A stretch of DNA of 64,000 nucleotides, from contig JAFGBS010000001.1 of the NCBI GenBank assembly GCA_016933055.1, positions 62,001 through 126,000 of the forward strand. The letters run 5' to 3'. This document shows, piece by piece, positions 9,840-18,783 of this stretch. The first letter of the stretch is position 1; every line of letters begins with the position of its first letter. This stretch comes from Promethearchaeota archaeon. Lineage in GTDB: Archaea; Asgardarchaeota; Lokiarchaeia; Sigyniarchaeales; Promethearchaeaceae. A program made the position numbers and the translations under genes. A model generated the notes under the pieces. The model worked only from the letters and a program-made list of their open reading frames with translations. It had not been told where the DNA came from and did not search any database.

Positions 9840-10883
9840 TTATGTGTTTACATATTTTTGTTCAAATAACTCACGCAGCTTCTTACTCTCTCGCAATTCC
9901 TCAAGAGTTATTTCTGCGTGATCTTTTGTATATCCATTCCCAATTATCATTAATACATCCTTTCCAATTCCTTCTGCTCCTAACGCGGCTCGTGTAAAAC
10001 TAGTTGCCATGGAAAAGAAATACACAATCCCCCCATCACGGACTGGTAAAATACTGGACATTTCACATTCTGGGATGTTTAGACAATTAATAGAAATATC
10101 CACTTCCTTTCCCTCGTTAATAGAAAGAATTTGCTCTAGGATGGAGGTTGCATCCTTAGCATCGGAAATAATCACCTCATGACAATAACCGATGTCTTTC
10201 AGATACTTAGCACGTGTTTCATTACGTGCCAGACCAATTATTTTTCCCGTAGGTCCTGCGCGCTTTTTTGCCTCATAGGAACACAATATTCCAGATTTTC
10301 CTGTAGCACCCAGAATAAATACGGAGTCTCCTGGTTTGACCAATTTTGCGGTCTGGGCAGGCGCTCCCGCTACATCTAAAGCGGCTAATGCAAGAGCATC
10401 GTCCATATCCTCGGGAAGTTTTGCATAAATTCCACTTTCGAATAATATAGCTTTTGCTTTCACATCCACTCGATCGATGTCCATTTTGATGTCTATGATC
10501 TCTTGGATTTTCAAGGGTGTTAATGATAAGGAAACTAAAGTTGCAATTCGATCCCCGATATTCAAATTGATTTTGTCCATAAGTGCATCCCCGATTTTTT
10601 CAACTGTTCCCATTAACATTCCACCCGAACCGGTTACAGGATTTTGCAGTTTTCCTCGTTCTTGTACAATTTCAAGTATTTTGTTCTTTATTGCTTCAGA
10701 ATCCTTATTCGCCTCGTCCTTTAACTGGGTAAAACTTGCAGAATCAATATTAAGGGATTTCACATTTATCAAAATTTCATTATCAAACAATTCCATATCA
10801 TTGGAAATTTTATATGCTGTTTGAGGTAAAACACCCTTGGGTTCGATAACTCGATGGGTTCCATATCTGTTTCCTTTTTTCAT
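9840..10883 (-). CDS. kdd: L-erythro-3,5-diaminohexanoate dehydrogenase
   Basis: 347 residues. An N-terminal region typical of Kdd (NRYGTHRVIEPKGVLPQTAY) precedes a Rossmann nucleotide-binding motif FILGATGKSGILCSYEAKKR around residues 190-210, with an N-R-N-E-T-R stretch after the second strand. The enzyme deaminates the product of lysine 5,6-aminomutase to 3-keto-5-aminohexanoate with NAD(P). It lies directly upstream of kamA on the same strand, separated by 31 bases, so the order kdd-kamA-kamB-kamD-kamE is probably one operon. ATG start; no strong ribosome site. Confidence 0.92.
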   Translation of the reverse strand: MKKGNRYGTHRVIEPKGVLPQTAYKISNDMELFDNEILINVKSLNIDSASFTQLKDEANKDSEAIKNKILEIVQERGKLQNPVTGSGGMLMGTVEKIGDALMDKINLNIGDRIATLVSLSLTPLKIQEIIDIKMDIDRVDVKAKAILFESGIYAKLPEDMDDALALAALDVAGAPAQTAKLVKPGDSVFILGATGKSGILCSYEAKKRAGPTGKIIGLARNETRAKYLKDIGYCHEVIISDAKDATSILEQILSINEGKEVDISINCLNIPECEMSSILPVRDGGIVYFFSMATSFTRAALGAEGIGKDVLMIIGNGYTKDHAEITLEELRESKKLRELFEQKYVNT

Positions 10884-10994
10884 AATTGATCAGTTCTTGG
10901 GAATTTTAGGTGAGCTAATGATTCAATACATGAAGAAAAATCTTTGTTTTGAAGAAAGAGGGAATTTTGAATCCCAAAACTATGGGATTTTTCA

Positions 10995-11017
10995 CGTAAT
11001 GCAAAAAAGGGAAGAAA
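10995..11017 (-). terminator. T-rich stretch downstream of the CoA-transferase pair
   Basis: Read leftward, a TTTTTTGC run (about 11003-11008) with a preceding CTTCCC follows the CoA-transferase beta stop. Archaeal termination often needs only such T tracts. A small hairpin (AATCCC..GGGATT, 10970-10989) follows but is not itself followed by T residues in this direction. Confidence 0.3.
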
Positions 11018-11797
11018 TTATACTTTCTTTGGAAAGATCATGCCATTAGGATCGATAACTTCATGAAGGATACGTAGATCTTCTTCTGTTGGCGGTTCAT
11101 TTACACCTACCTCATCTGCAATCTTGATCTCAAATCCTGTTGCTTTTTTCACATCGTCAATAGAAATTCCCGGATGAGTTTGACTTAATCGCATCACCTT
11201 GGTTTTTGGATCAAAATCAAACAAACAGAGATCTGTTATTACGCGTGAGGGTCCAGTGCCTTCAAATAATCCCCATTCTTCTCGTGAACCAGGACCATCT
11301 AAATATCCTGGAGTTGTGATAAAATCTACTTTTTCTACAAATCTACGAGGACTATGCCTATCCATGATTATCATGGTCTCCCACGCTAATGAGCCGAAAT
11401 CGTTTGCACCTCCAGATCCTGGAAAACGAACTTTTGGTATATTATAGTTATCTCCGATCATGGTTGAATTCAAGTTTCCGTACTTGTCTATTTGAGCTCC
11501 TCCTAAAAATGCATAGTCAACATATCCTCTTGAGATGATATCCATTATATCCACGAGTGTGGTTGCCATGAGAGCTTTGTGAATTGTGCGAGAATCTCCC
11601 ACCGAAATAGGCAAAGTTGGTAATTGAGGAGCAACACCTCCAGCTTCAAAATTGATCAATAAGTTGGGAGCGTGGGTTTGTTGTGCTAGCATGGCAGCAG
11701 CCATAGGTAAACCTGTTCCTACAGCAACAGATTTATTATCTTCTAATTGGCGAGCAGCGACCACACACATAAGTTCGCTTACAGTATATATCGTCAT
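11018..11797 (-). CDS. CoA-transferase, beta subunit (glutaconate/acetoacetate CoA-transferase type)
   Basis: 259 residues, the normal size of GctB-type subunits. The segment LLINFEAGG places Glu51 where family I CoA-transferases carry the catalytic glutamate that forms the CoA thioester; this separates it from IpdB-type hydrolases that lack it. The glycine-rich FPGSGGAND loop and GGAQIDKYGNLN also fit. In lysine fermentation this enzyme class moves CoA onto acetoacetate produced by Kce, but the exact substrates cannot be read from sequence. Translation is coupled to the alpha subunit: GGAGGT in the alpha tail precedes the junction TAAATG. Confidence 0.88.
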   Translation of the reverse strand: MTIYTVSELMCVVAARQLEDNKSVAVGTGLPMAAAMLAQQTHAPNLLINFEAGGVAPQLPTLPISVGDSRTIHKALMATTLVDIMDIISRGYVDYAFLGGAQIDKYGNLNSTMIGDNYNIPKVRFPGSGGANDFGSLAWETMIIMDRHSPRRFVEKVDFITTPGYLDGPGSREEWGLFEGTGPSRVITDLCLFDFDPKTKVMRLSQTHPGISIDDVKKATGFEIKIADEVGVNEPPTEEDLRILHEVIDPNGMIFPKKV

Positions 11798-12787
11798 TTA
11801 GGCACCTCCTCTCAAAAATTCAAGATCAACTAGTCCTTGTAGCCTATCCTCTCCTAGTTTTTTCAGATATTGATCGAAATTATCAAGACTGTACACCCAT
11901 TCATCAAGCCATTTTTCTATAACGGTGGGGTCTTCATCTCTACCTGCAGTTAAATAATCTTGGGTGAATTTATTATCAAAATAATATCTATACGGCATAT
12001 TTCCGGGGTGCGAACCCCATTTTTGTTCGATGACCGCATCCACCATGAAGTATGGAACAACTGTATTTTGAGGATTAGATCGAATCACTTCTGTATCCAC
12101 GATCTCCTCACATGTTACAATGATCTTTTTGGATGCACGTGCCTGTAAATCATCTTTCACAATATGCCCGTCAATTTGGCAATTACCATATTTATCTGCA
12201 CGATGAGCGTGCATAATTAGAATATCCGGATTTAAGGAGGGGAGAAGAAGAACTTTTTTCCCTGTAAAGGGGCATTTCACCACTTTTCCCGGTGAATTCC
12301 GCATGGTATCAGTTCCCAACATGACATTCACTGGAATGAATGGAATTCCTTGAACACCCGCACGAAGTCGAAACGACATAGAACCGTTCGTATAATCAGT
12401 CATCTTCACATTACCACTTTCGAACTGTCTTCGTTGCACTCCTGATAATCCACGCAATTCAAATCCTACAACATAAGCTATTTCAACTCCAATAACGCAA
12501 TTTCCTGCCATTAAAACATCAATATCTTGGACAGCGGTGTGCCCCGCAACAGTAAGGTTTTTCTTTCTTTGGCGAACAATTTCGTAAATGGTCGCCATTG
12601 GAATTCTAATATGTCCGAATCCTCCAATCGCAATATATTCTCCATCTAGAACAAATTTCTCTACTGCTTCCTCTAATGGCATGGTTTTATCAACAAGTGC
12701 ACGGGTTTTTGTTCGTGCAAATTTTCGTGCATCCATAGGGGTGTTCGGACATAAATTCTTACCTTTACCTTCATATAGTATTTCCAT
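11798..12787 (-). CDS. CoA-transferase, alpha subunit (glutaconate/acetoacetate CoA-transferase type)
   Basis: About 329 residues, resembling GctA with the FVLDGEYIAIGGFGHIRIPM opening, the GTDTMRNSPGK loop and LLPSLNPDILIMHAHRADKYGN. It pairs with the beta subunit immediately downstream. I chose the ATG at 12787 (MEILYEGKG), preceded by AGAGG; a GTG at 12793 is also possible. A TATA-like element at 12855-12867 lies upstream and could also serve the divergent SDR gene. Most likely role: activation of acetoacetate or another short acid during lysine breakdown; a branched or aromatic acid substrate is an alternative. Confidence 0.87.
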   Translation of the reverse strand: MEILYEGKGKNLCPNTPMDARKFARTKTRALVDKTMPLEEAVEKFVLDGEYIAIGGFGHIRIPMATIYEIVRQRKKNLTVAGHTAVQDIDVLMAGNCVIGVEIAYVVGFELRGLSGVQRRQFESGNVKMTDYTNGSMSFRLRAGVQGIPFIPVNVMLGTDTMRNSPGKVVKCPFTGKKVLLLPSLNPDILIMHAHRADKYGNCQIDGHIVKDDLQARASKKIIVTCEEIVDTEVIRSNPQNTVVPYFMVDAVIEQKWGSHPGNMPYRYYFDNKFTQDYLTAGRDEDPTVIEKWLDEWVYSLDNFDQYLKKLGEDRLQGLVDLEFLRGGA

Positions 12788-12854
12788 ATTCACTATTCCT
12801 CTTGTTATGCATCTGTTTGTATGTGTCTATATGTAGCTGTGACCCTTAAAAAAA

Positions 12855-12867
12855 CTAAATATATCTT
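12855..12867. promoter_or_regulatory. Shared TATA-like element between divergent genes
   Basis: CTAAATATATCTT lies about 68 bases from the CoA-transferase alpha start (leftward) and 46 bases from the SDR ATG (rightward). It is readable as a TATA box on either strand, giving leaders of roughly 45 and 26 bases. Confidence 0.4.
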
Positions 12868-12912
12868 GATTGGACACAAAGTATTTTTGTGAAATGGGAT
12901 TAAGTGTTCATC

Positions 12913-13749
12913 ATGAGTGTAAAAAATAAATGGATATTAGTAACAGGGGCGAGTTCGGGAATTGGAAGGTATACTGCAGAGTTATTGGCTCAAAACGGAT
13001 TTAATGTGTATGCCAGTGCACGAAAAAAAGAGGATATCGAGGAATTAGATAAAATTCCGAATATTACTGGTATACAATTAGAAGTAACATCCGATGAGAA
13101 TATTCAAAAAATATTACCACAATTTGAGAAAACAGGATTGTACGGCATAGTTAACAATGCTGGAATCGCCCTTGGTGCTCCGTTAATGGATTTGGACCTT
13201 GAAGAACTGAAACGCCAATTTGAAGTTAACCTCTTTGGGATTCATCGAGTGACCAAAGCAATCTTTCCCCTAATATTGAAACAAAACGGGAGGATAATTA
13301 TGATTAGCTCTAATTCTGGGAGTTTTGCAGCACCATTTTTTGGACCATACGCGAGTTCTAAATATGCTTTAGAGGGATATTCAGATTCGTTGCGCAGGGA
13401 ATTGATGCTTCATGATGTTAAAGTAGTGATTATTAAACCAGGAAGGATCAGGACTTCGATCTGGGAAAAAGGAGAAAAATTATTGAAATTATATGACGGT
13501 TCAATTTTTAACAAAGTAGCAACAGTATTGGGTAAATCAGCAATCGAAGCAGGAAAAAATGATTCGTTACCGCCCATAAAAGTAGCAGAATTGGTTTTAA
13601 AAGCACTTACTGTAAAAAATCCCAAACCTCGTTATGTAATTGCGCCCAATCCCTTTGGGATTTGGCTTCGAGAACATCTCCCTGATAGAATTGTGGATGC
13701 TATGGTAAAGAAAAAATTAATGGATGCAAAAAATTCGGATGTTTATTAA
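12913..13749 (+). CDS. Short-chain dehydrogenase/reductase (classical SDR)
   Basis: 278 residues from the ATG at 12913, which places the cofactor motif TGASSGIG at residues 11-18 as usual; a GTG at 12904 would add three residues. The NNAG motif follows (VNNAGIALGAP), then a catalytic Ser in MISSNSGS and Tyr146-x3-Lys150 (YASSK). The residue after the first strands (SARKK) suggests NADP preference. The C-terminal extension of about 40 residues resembles membrane-associated 17-beta-HSD-like SDRs, but I see no clear transmembrane helix. The substrate is unknown. It interrupts the lysine genes on the opposite strand and need not belong to that pathway. Confidence 0.88.
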   Translation: MSVKNKWILVTGASSGIGRYTAELLAQNGFNVYASARKKEDIEELDKIPNITGIQLEVTSDENIQKILPQFEKTGLYGIVNNAGIALGAPLMDLDLEELKRQFEVNLFGIHRVTKAIFPLILKQNGRIIMISSNSGSFAAPFFGPYASSKYALEGYSDSLRRELMLHDVKVVIIKPGRIRTSIWEKGEKLLKLYDGSIFNKVATVLGKSAIEAGKNDSLPPIKVAELVLKALTVKNPKPRYVIAPNPFGIWLREHLPDRIVDAMVKKKLMDAKNSDVY

Positions 13750-14044
13750 ATCGGTCTAAAATAGAATCCTCGAAATTTGAAAATTCTTTTTTCTTTCTTT
13801 TCTCTTTCAATTTCTTCTATTATTTCTACGAATTAATGACAATACACTCTAAACCTGTGCTTATTGAGGATGAAAATGGAAAAAAAATTCTACCACGATA
13901 TCTGCAATGTATTTTCTCTATGGATATTCGGATATTTTCTTTTTCAGAGTAGATGCGCTATCGTTATCTTTTGAAATATATCCGAAGTCTAAAAATATTC
14001 ATTTGTGCTTTCTTATTATCATCAAAAAATCATCAATATGAAGT
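13750..14044. other. 295-base gap without a recognisable gene
   Basis: Contains a T/C-rich stretch at 13784-13808 that probably terminates the SDR transcript, several short AT-rich words (GGATATTCGGATATTTTC near 13921) and the promoter region of the VOC gene. I found no tRNA cloverleaf, no small frame with a ribosome site and no repeat. Confidence 0.5.
13784..13808 (+). terminator. Pyrimidine-rich terminator after the SDR gene
   Basis: A 25-base run of T and C only, including TTTTTT, starts 35 bases after the SDR stop on the coding strand, as expected for archaeal T-tract termination. Confidence 0.45.
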
Positions 14045-14512
14045 GTGAATAAAAAAATGGCAAAAACTATTCCTTATTTAGTAATGAAAGGTGTTGGCGG
14101 TGCGAAAAAGGCAATAAAATTGTATAAATCGGTTTTTGGAGCGAAATTGATTGATACTATGAAATATAATGAAAAAATAGGTAAACAAATGGGATTTCCC
14201 GACGATTTTGATTACGAAAACAGTACGATGCATGCCGAAATTGAAATTGATGGTGCACCAATCTATTTGGCTGACGATACCAGTGGATTTGGGGATGAAA
14301 AAACTCCACGTAGAAGCTTTGGAAAGGTTGAAATAATGTTATCGGTTGATTCAAAGGAAAAATTCGATGAAATATGGAAAAATGTATCGATCCGAAGGGG
14401 TTTTGTAGTACTGTTACCCGCTCAAAAAACCTTTTGGGGGGCATGGTTTTGTCGATTCATCGACTCCAAAAAGATTGCATGGCAAATCAATTATACCATA
14501 CCTCAAAAATAG
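14045..14512 (+). CDS. VOC superfamily protein (PhnB/glyoxalase-like)
   Basis: 155 residues (151 if the ATG at 14057 is used). The pattern GAKKAIKLYKSVFGAKL, then M-H-A-E-I-E-I-D-G-A-P-I-Y-L-A-D-D, then FWGAWFCRFID...AWQINY is typical of the PhnB-like branch of the vicinal-oxygen-chelate fold. Such proteins bind small molecules or metal; enzymatic roles in this branch are mostly unproven. One His (MHAEIE) and one Asp could be metal ligands. The segment IRRGFVVLLPAQ deviates from the usual GG-V-x-M-P-L pattern but the frame is intact. It stands alone between convergent genes. Confidence 0.8.
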   Translation: MNKKMAKTIPYLVMKGVGGAKKAIKLYKSVFGAKLIDTMKYNEKIGKQMGFPDDFDYENSTMHAEIEIDGAPIYLADDTSGFGDEKTPRRSFGKVEIMLSVDSKEKFDEIWKNVSIRRGFVVLLPAQKTFWGAWFCRFIDSKKIAWQINYTIPQK

Positions 14513-14535
14513 ACACCTATAAGTCTACTTTTACA

Positions 14536-15366
14536 TCATCCTTTTTTTAATTGTAATAATCTTCGAGTTTCATTTGGATCCGCAATCTCTCTACCCATAA
14601 TTTCCGAAATTTTGACTACCTTATTTACTAATTCTCCGTTAGATTTCGCAAGAATCCCTTTGGAAATATATAAATTATCTTCAAATCCAACTCGTGCATG
14701 CCCTCCCATTGCAATCGATTGTGCAATCATGGGAAATTGATAGCGACCGATTGCTGTTACTGTATATGTGCTTTCTTTCGGTAAAGAATTCAAGAGAAAA
14801 ACTAGATTTTCGGTAGTTGCGGCAATTCCCCCAAGAACTCCTAACACCAAGTTAAAATGCATGGGGTGTTTAATATAACCCTTTTTATGTAATCTGTTTA
14901 TGGTATCAATCATACCCTTATCAAAAATCTCTAATTCTGGTTTAATTTCTAATTCTTTCATTTTTTCTGCAAACTCAACTATCATCGATTCTGTGTTCAC
15001 AAATATCTCATCACCACCGAAATTCACGGTACCACAGTCCAGAGTCGCTATTTCTGGAGTAGGATCTAAATAAATAGGTTGTAACCGTTCTTCTGCAGTC
15101 ATTCCTATAGCTCCTCCCGTCGAAGGTAGAATAATTGCTTCGGGACATCGACTACGAATCTCCTCAAAACATTCCCGGAACCTTTCTTTATCTTGTGTAG
15201 GAGTTCCGTCGTCATAACGAACATGTAAATGGATTATACTTGCTCCTGCCCAATAAGCTGATTCTGCTTGAATCCCAATCTCTTCCACTGTATAAGGGAC
15301 ATTTGGATTTTGTTCTTTTGTGACCTCTGCTCCGCATATCGCAGCTGTTATGATGAGTTTTTCCAT
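14536..15366 (-). CDS. kce: 3-keto-5-aminohexanoate cleavage enzyme
   Basis: 276 residues, BKACE (DUF849) family. The zinc ligands His46 and His48 (IIHLHVR) match the numbering of the structurally known Kce, and Glu229 in HARVGFEDN corresponds to its third ligand. It condenses the keto acid from Kdd with acetyl-CoA to give acetoacetate and 3-aminobutyryl-CoA. BKACE members vary in substrate, but location a few kilobases from kdd and kamABDE makes the lysine role likely. It follows the aminotransferase stop by one base on the same strand, so the two are co-transcribed. Confidence 0.9.
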   Translation of the reverse strand: MEKLIITAAICGAEVTKEQNPNVPYTVEEIGIQAESAYWAGASIIHLHVRYDDGTPTQDKERFRECFEEIRSRCPEAIILPSTGGAIGMTAEERLQPIYLDPTPEIATLDCGTVNFGGDEIFVNTESMIVEFAEKMKELEIKPELEIFDKGMIDTINRLHKKGYIKHPMHFNLVLGVLGGIAATTENLVFLLNSLPKESTYTVTAIGRYQFPMIAQSIAMGGHARVGFEDNLYISKGILAKSNGELVNKVVKISEIMGREIADPNETRRLLQLKKG

Positions 15367-15367
15367 T

Positions 15368-16624
15368 TCACATCAATCTTTTTGTCTCGTTCAAAGATTC
15401 ATCGATCATAGTTGCTGTATACTCCAAATCTTCTTTTGTATGCCGATAACAGATATAACCATGATGATAGGGTTGGAGGAATACTTTTCTACGAATCAAT
15501 TGTCGATAAAATTCTTCACGGAGCGTTTTATATAATTTCTGCTCATCTCGTCGGAAAGTAATGTAGGGCATTGATGCACCACCCGAATATACAGCAGGCA
15601 CACCGCTAGAGTCAATACTTTCTTGAATTTTTTTCTCTAAAACGCTCCCTCGATTCTTAATAGTATTAATAACATCATTTTTTTGCATAAAATTGATTGT
15701 TTTTAAGGAAGCGATTTGAGATAGGCTGTTTGGGAAAAAAGTGGAGCTAAGAAACACATTATGTTCTAATACATCCATAATTTCTGCTTTACCAACCAAA
15801 GTGCTGATAGGATATCCATTACCCATTGCTTTTCCAAAGCATGCTAAATCCGGAATCACTCCGAACTCTTTTTGAGCACCTCCCATATTTATACGAAAAC
15901 CAGTGCGAATCTCATCAAAAATGCATATAGCCCCATACTCATGAGCGAGTTGCTTTACGGAGCGTAAATATCCCGGTTCTGGTAACTCTACCTCATTTCC
16001 GCCTGGAGTATGGATTGGTGCGATAAATACTGCAGCTATCTGGTCTTTGTGCTGCTTTAAAGTTGTCTCGAGATGAGGGAGATTATTGAATTCAAACTCA
16101 ATTGTGTCATTTCTGATTTTATCGGGTATTCCCGCGTCAATTCCATACACATCTGAACTCCAATCATGCCAGCCTGCATAAGTTAGCGTCTTTAAAATTT
16201 TTTCTCGTCTTGTATACGCCCGAGCAACTCGAATAGCAGCTGTTGTAGCATCCGACCCCATTTTCATAAATACCATCTTTTCCGCACATGGGATCAGCTC
16301 TCGAAGTACTTTACCTAATTCATTTTGCACGGGTTGTGTTAACGACATGCAAAATCCATGATTTTGAATTTGATCCATAACCGCGTTATCAATTTCTTCT
16401 TCACGATGCCCTATTATTATCGGTCCATAGGCGCATAAATGATCCATATATTCATTTCCGTCCACATCAATGACTTTTCCACCTTTAGCTGTGTGAAAAA
16501 AGATGGGATATTCACCTTCTACAAAATTATAAGGCCTTCTTATACCCAAAATAGCACCCGGAATAAGTTCCAGCGCCTCTTCATATAATTTGAATGAATT
16601 TTTAAGATTTAATTTGTCAGGCAT
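15368..16624 (-). CDS. Class III (omega-type) PLP aminotransferase
   Basis: 418 residues from the ATG at 16624, which is preceded by GGGAGAT; a GTG at 16675 in the same frame would add 17 residues. Fold-type I features: a SDATTAAIRVAR phosphate-binding loop, the FDEIRTGFR segment with the PLP-ring Asp near 237, and Lys265 in CFGKAMGNGYP as the Schiff-base lysine. It resembles glutamate-1-semialdehyde aminomutase-like aminotransferases, which act on many omega- or beta-amino acids. It lies directly upstream of kce, so a beta-amino acid of the lysine pathway is a reasonable guess. True haem synthesis is unlikely without neighbours of that pathway. Confidence 0.85.
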   Translation of the reverse strand: MPDKLNLKNSFKLYEEALELIPGAILGIRRPYNFVEGEYPIFFHTAKGGKVIDVDGNEYMDHLCAYGPIIIGHREEEIDNAVMDQIQNHGFCMSLTQPVQNELGKVLRELIPCAEKMVFMKMGSDATTAAIRVARAYTRREKILKTLTYAGWHDWSSDVYGIDAGIPDKIRNDTIEFEFNNLPHLETTLKQHKDQIAAVFIAPIHTPGGNEVELPEPGYLRSVKQLAHEYGAICIFDEIRTGFRINMGGAQKEFGVIPDLACFGKAMGNGYPISTLVGKAEIMDVLEHNVFLSSTFFPNSLSQIASLKTINFMQKNDVINTIKNRGSVLEKKIQESIDSSGVPAVYSGGASMPYITFRRDEQKLYKTLREEFYRQLIRRKVFLQPYHHGYICYRHTKEDLEYTATMIDESLNETKRLM

Positions 16625-16761
16625 GTTGTATCTCCCATTTCGACTGATTAGTATATTCTTCTTACATTTTCCCACTTAATATTTTTTATTTCCAACTGGA
16701 ATTTGAAATACCGTAAATTTTTTGACATAAGTTGTTCAACATAAAATAGATAAATCTCCAG

Positions 16762-18783
16762 TTGGTGGACTCAATTCCGAAAGGCTATAATGGTAAAATT
16801 CTCTGGATCGATCTAAGTACTACGGACATTAAAGATGAAACTCTTGAGAAAAAAGTATATAGACAATATTTGGGGGGGTATGGATTAGGTGCGTATATCA
16901 TCTACTCACGAATGAAACCAAAAGTTGATGCACTCGGTCCAGATAATATTATCGGATTCTGCCCGGGATTACTTACGGGGAATCCTGCTCCATTTACAGG
17001 TAGATTTATGGTGTGTGCAAAGAGTCCTTTGACCGGTCGAGTTGAAAAACACCAACCCCTTAGAATTTCGGGTGGTTGGGGGGATGCAAATTCAGGAGGA
17101 TTTTTTGGTGCTGCCATTAAACGTGCTGGATATGATGGTATTTTCATAACGGGGAAAAGTAAAAAACCATGCGTTATCTCCATTGAAAAAGATGCTACTG
17201 AAATAGTCCTGACAGATGAGCTCGTGGGTAAGTCAGTAAGTGAAACGGAAACGCATCTAAAAATGAAATTCGGTAGATCCTCGCAAATCGCTTCTATTGG
17301 AGTAGCAGGAGAGAAATTATCCCGAATTTCAGGAATTGTTACGGATAAGGGTCGAATTGCTGCACGAAGTGGCTTAGGCGCTGTTATGGGCTCTAAAAAC
17401 TTGAAAGCTATATGTATTTCTCGTAAGAAGAGTCTTTCTGTCCATAATAAGGATACTTTAACTCAATTATCACGATCCTATACTCAAGAACTCAAAGAGA
17501 GATATTCTTCCCCTTCTACGGAATTGTTGGCGCGTAATGCCCCCCAGATCGCATTTATCATGCGTTGGTTGAAACAAGGAGTGAAAAGTAATGTAAATCT
17601 GCATGCTAAAACCTTGCACAAATGGGGGACGTCTTATGCTACCGGAATTTCTTCAGAACTTGGGGATCTTCCCATTAAAAATTACTTAGGTGCGGGATAT
17701 ACCGACTGGCCGCAAACAATTGCAGAAAAATTCTCGGGACAATATTTATTACGATATAAAAAGCGTTCCTATGGGTGTTTTTCATGCCCCTTGCAATGTG
17801 GGGCAATTCTCGAAGTACCGGAAGCAGGATTAGAGGAAATTCACCGGCCCGAATATGAAACTCTTGGAGCATTCGGGGGATTGATACTCAACGATGATAT
17901 AACTAAAACTATTCGGGTGAATCACCTACTAAATGAAGCGGGAATGGATACAATATCTGCAGGTGCTGTTCTCGCCTTCGTTTTGGAGTGTGTAGAAAAA
18001 GGGATCTTAACAAAAGAAGATTTTGTATCCGCATCCTATCCAGATGGATTTTTACCCACTTGGGGAAATCCCGATTATATTATTCCTTTGATAACTATGA
18101 TGATACACAGGGAAGGGATTGGTGATACACTTGCTGATGGAGTTAGAGTTGCTAGTTTAAAAATTCAAAAAGGTTCAGAGGGGTTTGCTTTTCATTTTGC
18201 CGGTCAAGAACCGGGTATGCATGATGCACGATTAGTTCCTGCGTTAATGATTGCATATGAAGCCGATCCCACCCCTGGTCGACACACAACCGCATGTTTA
18301 GACTATTTTGAGCAAGGAGAAATTAATAAATTTCTCCATAACTATACATTTTCGAACTCTACTGATCCCATCGAGAAAGGTAAAGCGAATGGACAATTTG
18401 CAAAGTTTCTGCAAACTATTAATGCACTGGGCTTTTGTGAGTTTGCTCTGTGGATGGGGGAATATCCTTTACTAGAAATCATCCACGCTGTAACTGGCTG
18501 GGAATTGAATATTGATGAATTTTTGGAGATAGGATGGAGAATTCAAACCTTGCGACAACAATTTAATGTTCGGGAAGCTGCATTGGAGATTGCATTCAAC
18601 AAGAATAGATTATATGGCAATCCCCCACTTCAAAATGGCCCCTTAAGCGGAAAAACCCTAAACAATGTTCAAGAACTCGTAGCTGGATATTTTGAACATC
18701 TTGGGTGGGATTCAGAGGGAAAACCACTCCCCGAAACCTTAGAAGCTTTAGGATTAAATATAATTAGTGAGAACAATGAGTGA
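16762..18783 (+). CDS. Tungsten aldehyde:ferredoxin oxidoreductase (AOR 1)
   Basis: 673 residues. The N-terminal domain has the tungstopterin-binding features KSPLTGR and GGWGDANSGGFFG; the 4Fe-4S ligands are Cys339, Cys342 and Cys346 (CFSCPLQC), with the distal cysteine at Cys512 (TTACLDYF). AOR oxidises aldehydes to acids and reduces ferredoxin, typically disposing of aldehydes from amino-acid-derived 2-oxo acids. The start is TTG at 16762 or GTG at 16765; both follow a TATA-like AACATAAAATAG about 25 bases earlier. The last bases overlap the next gene, a D-amino-acid aldolase/dehydratase-like enzyme, so both are one operon. Confidence 0.92.
   Translation: MVDSIPKGYNGKILWIDLSTTDIKDETLEKKVYRQYLGGYGLGAYIIYSRMKPKVDALGPDNIIGFCPGLLTGNPAPFTGRFMVCAKSPLTGRVEKHQPLRISGGWGDANSGGFFGAAIKRAGYDGIFITGKSKKPCVISIEKDATEIVLTDELVGKSVSETETHLKMKFGRSSQIASIGVAGEKLSRISGIVTDKGRIAARSGLGAVMGSKNLKAICISRKKSLSVHNKDTLTQLSRSYTQELKERYSSPSTELLARNAPQIAFIMRWLKQGVKSNVNLHAKTLHKWGTSYATGISSELGDLPIKNYLGAGYTDWPQTIAEKFSGQYLLRYKKRSYGCFSCPLQCGAILEVPEAGLEEIHRPEYETLGAFGGLILNDDITKTIRVNHLLNEAGMDTISAGAVLAFVLECVEKGILTKEDFVSASYPDGFLPTWGNPDYIIPLITMMIHREGIGDTLADGVRVASLKIQKGSEGFAFHFAGQEPGMHDARLVPALMIAYEADPTPGRHTTACLDYFEQGEINKFLHNYTFSNSTDPIEKGKANGQFAKFLQTINALGFCEFALWMGEYPLLEIIHAVTGWELNIDEFLEIGWRIQTLRQQFNVREAALEIAFNKNRLYGNPPLQNGPLSGKTLNNVQELVAGYFEHLGWDSEGKPLPETLEALGLNIISENNE

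Noticed and set aside
10970..10989. Hairpin AATCCC..GGGATT
   Set aside because: Short stem, no T run in the direction of the flanking genes; left out as a terminator.
14045..14512. Suspected frameshift in the VOC protein near the IRRGFVVLLPAQ segment
   Set aside because: The frame stays open with family-like sequence on both sides, so simple divergence explains it.
16692..16765. Reverse-complementary words CCAACTGG and CCAGTTGG flanking the AOR 1 promoter
   Set aside because: They are 58 bases apart and the second overlaps the start codon; likely chance.
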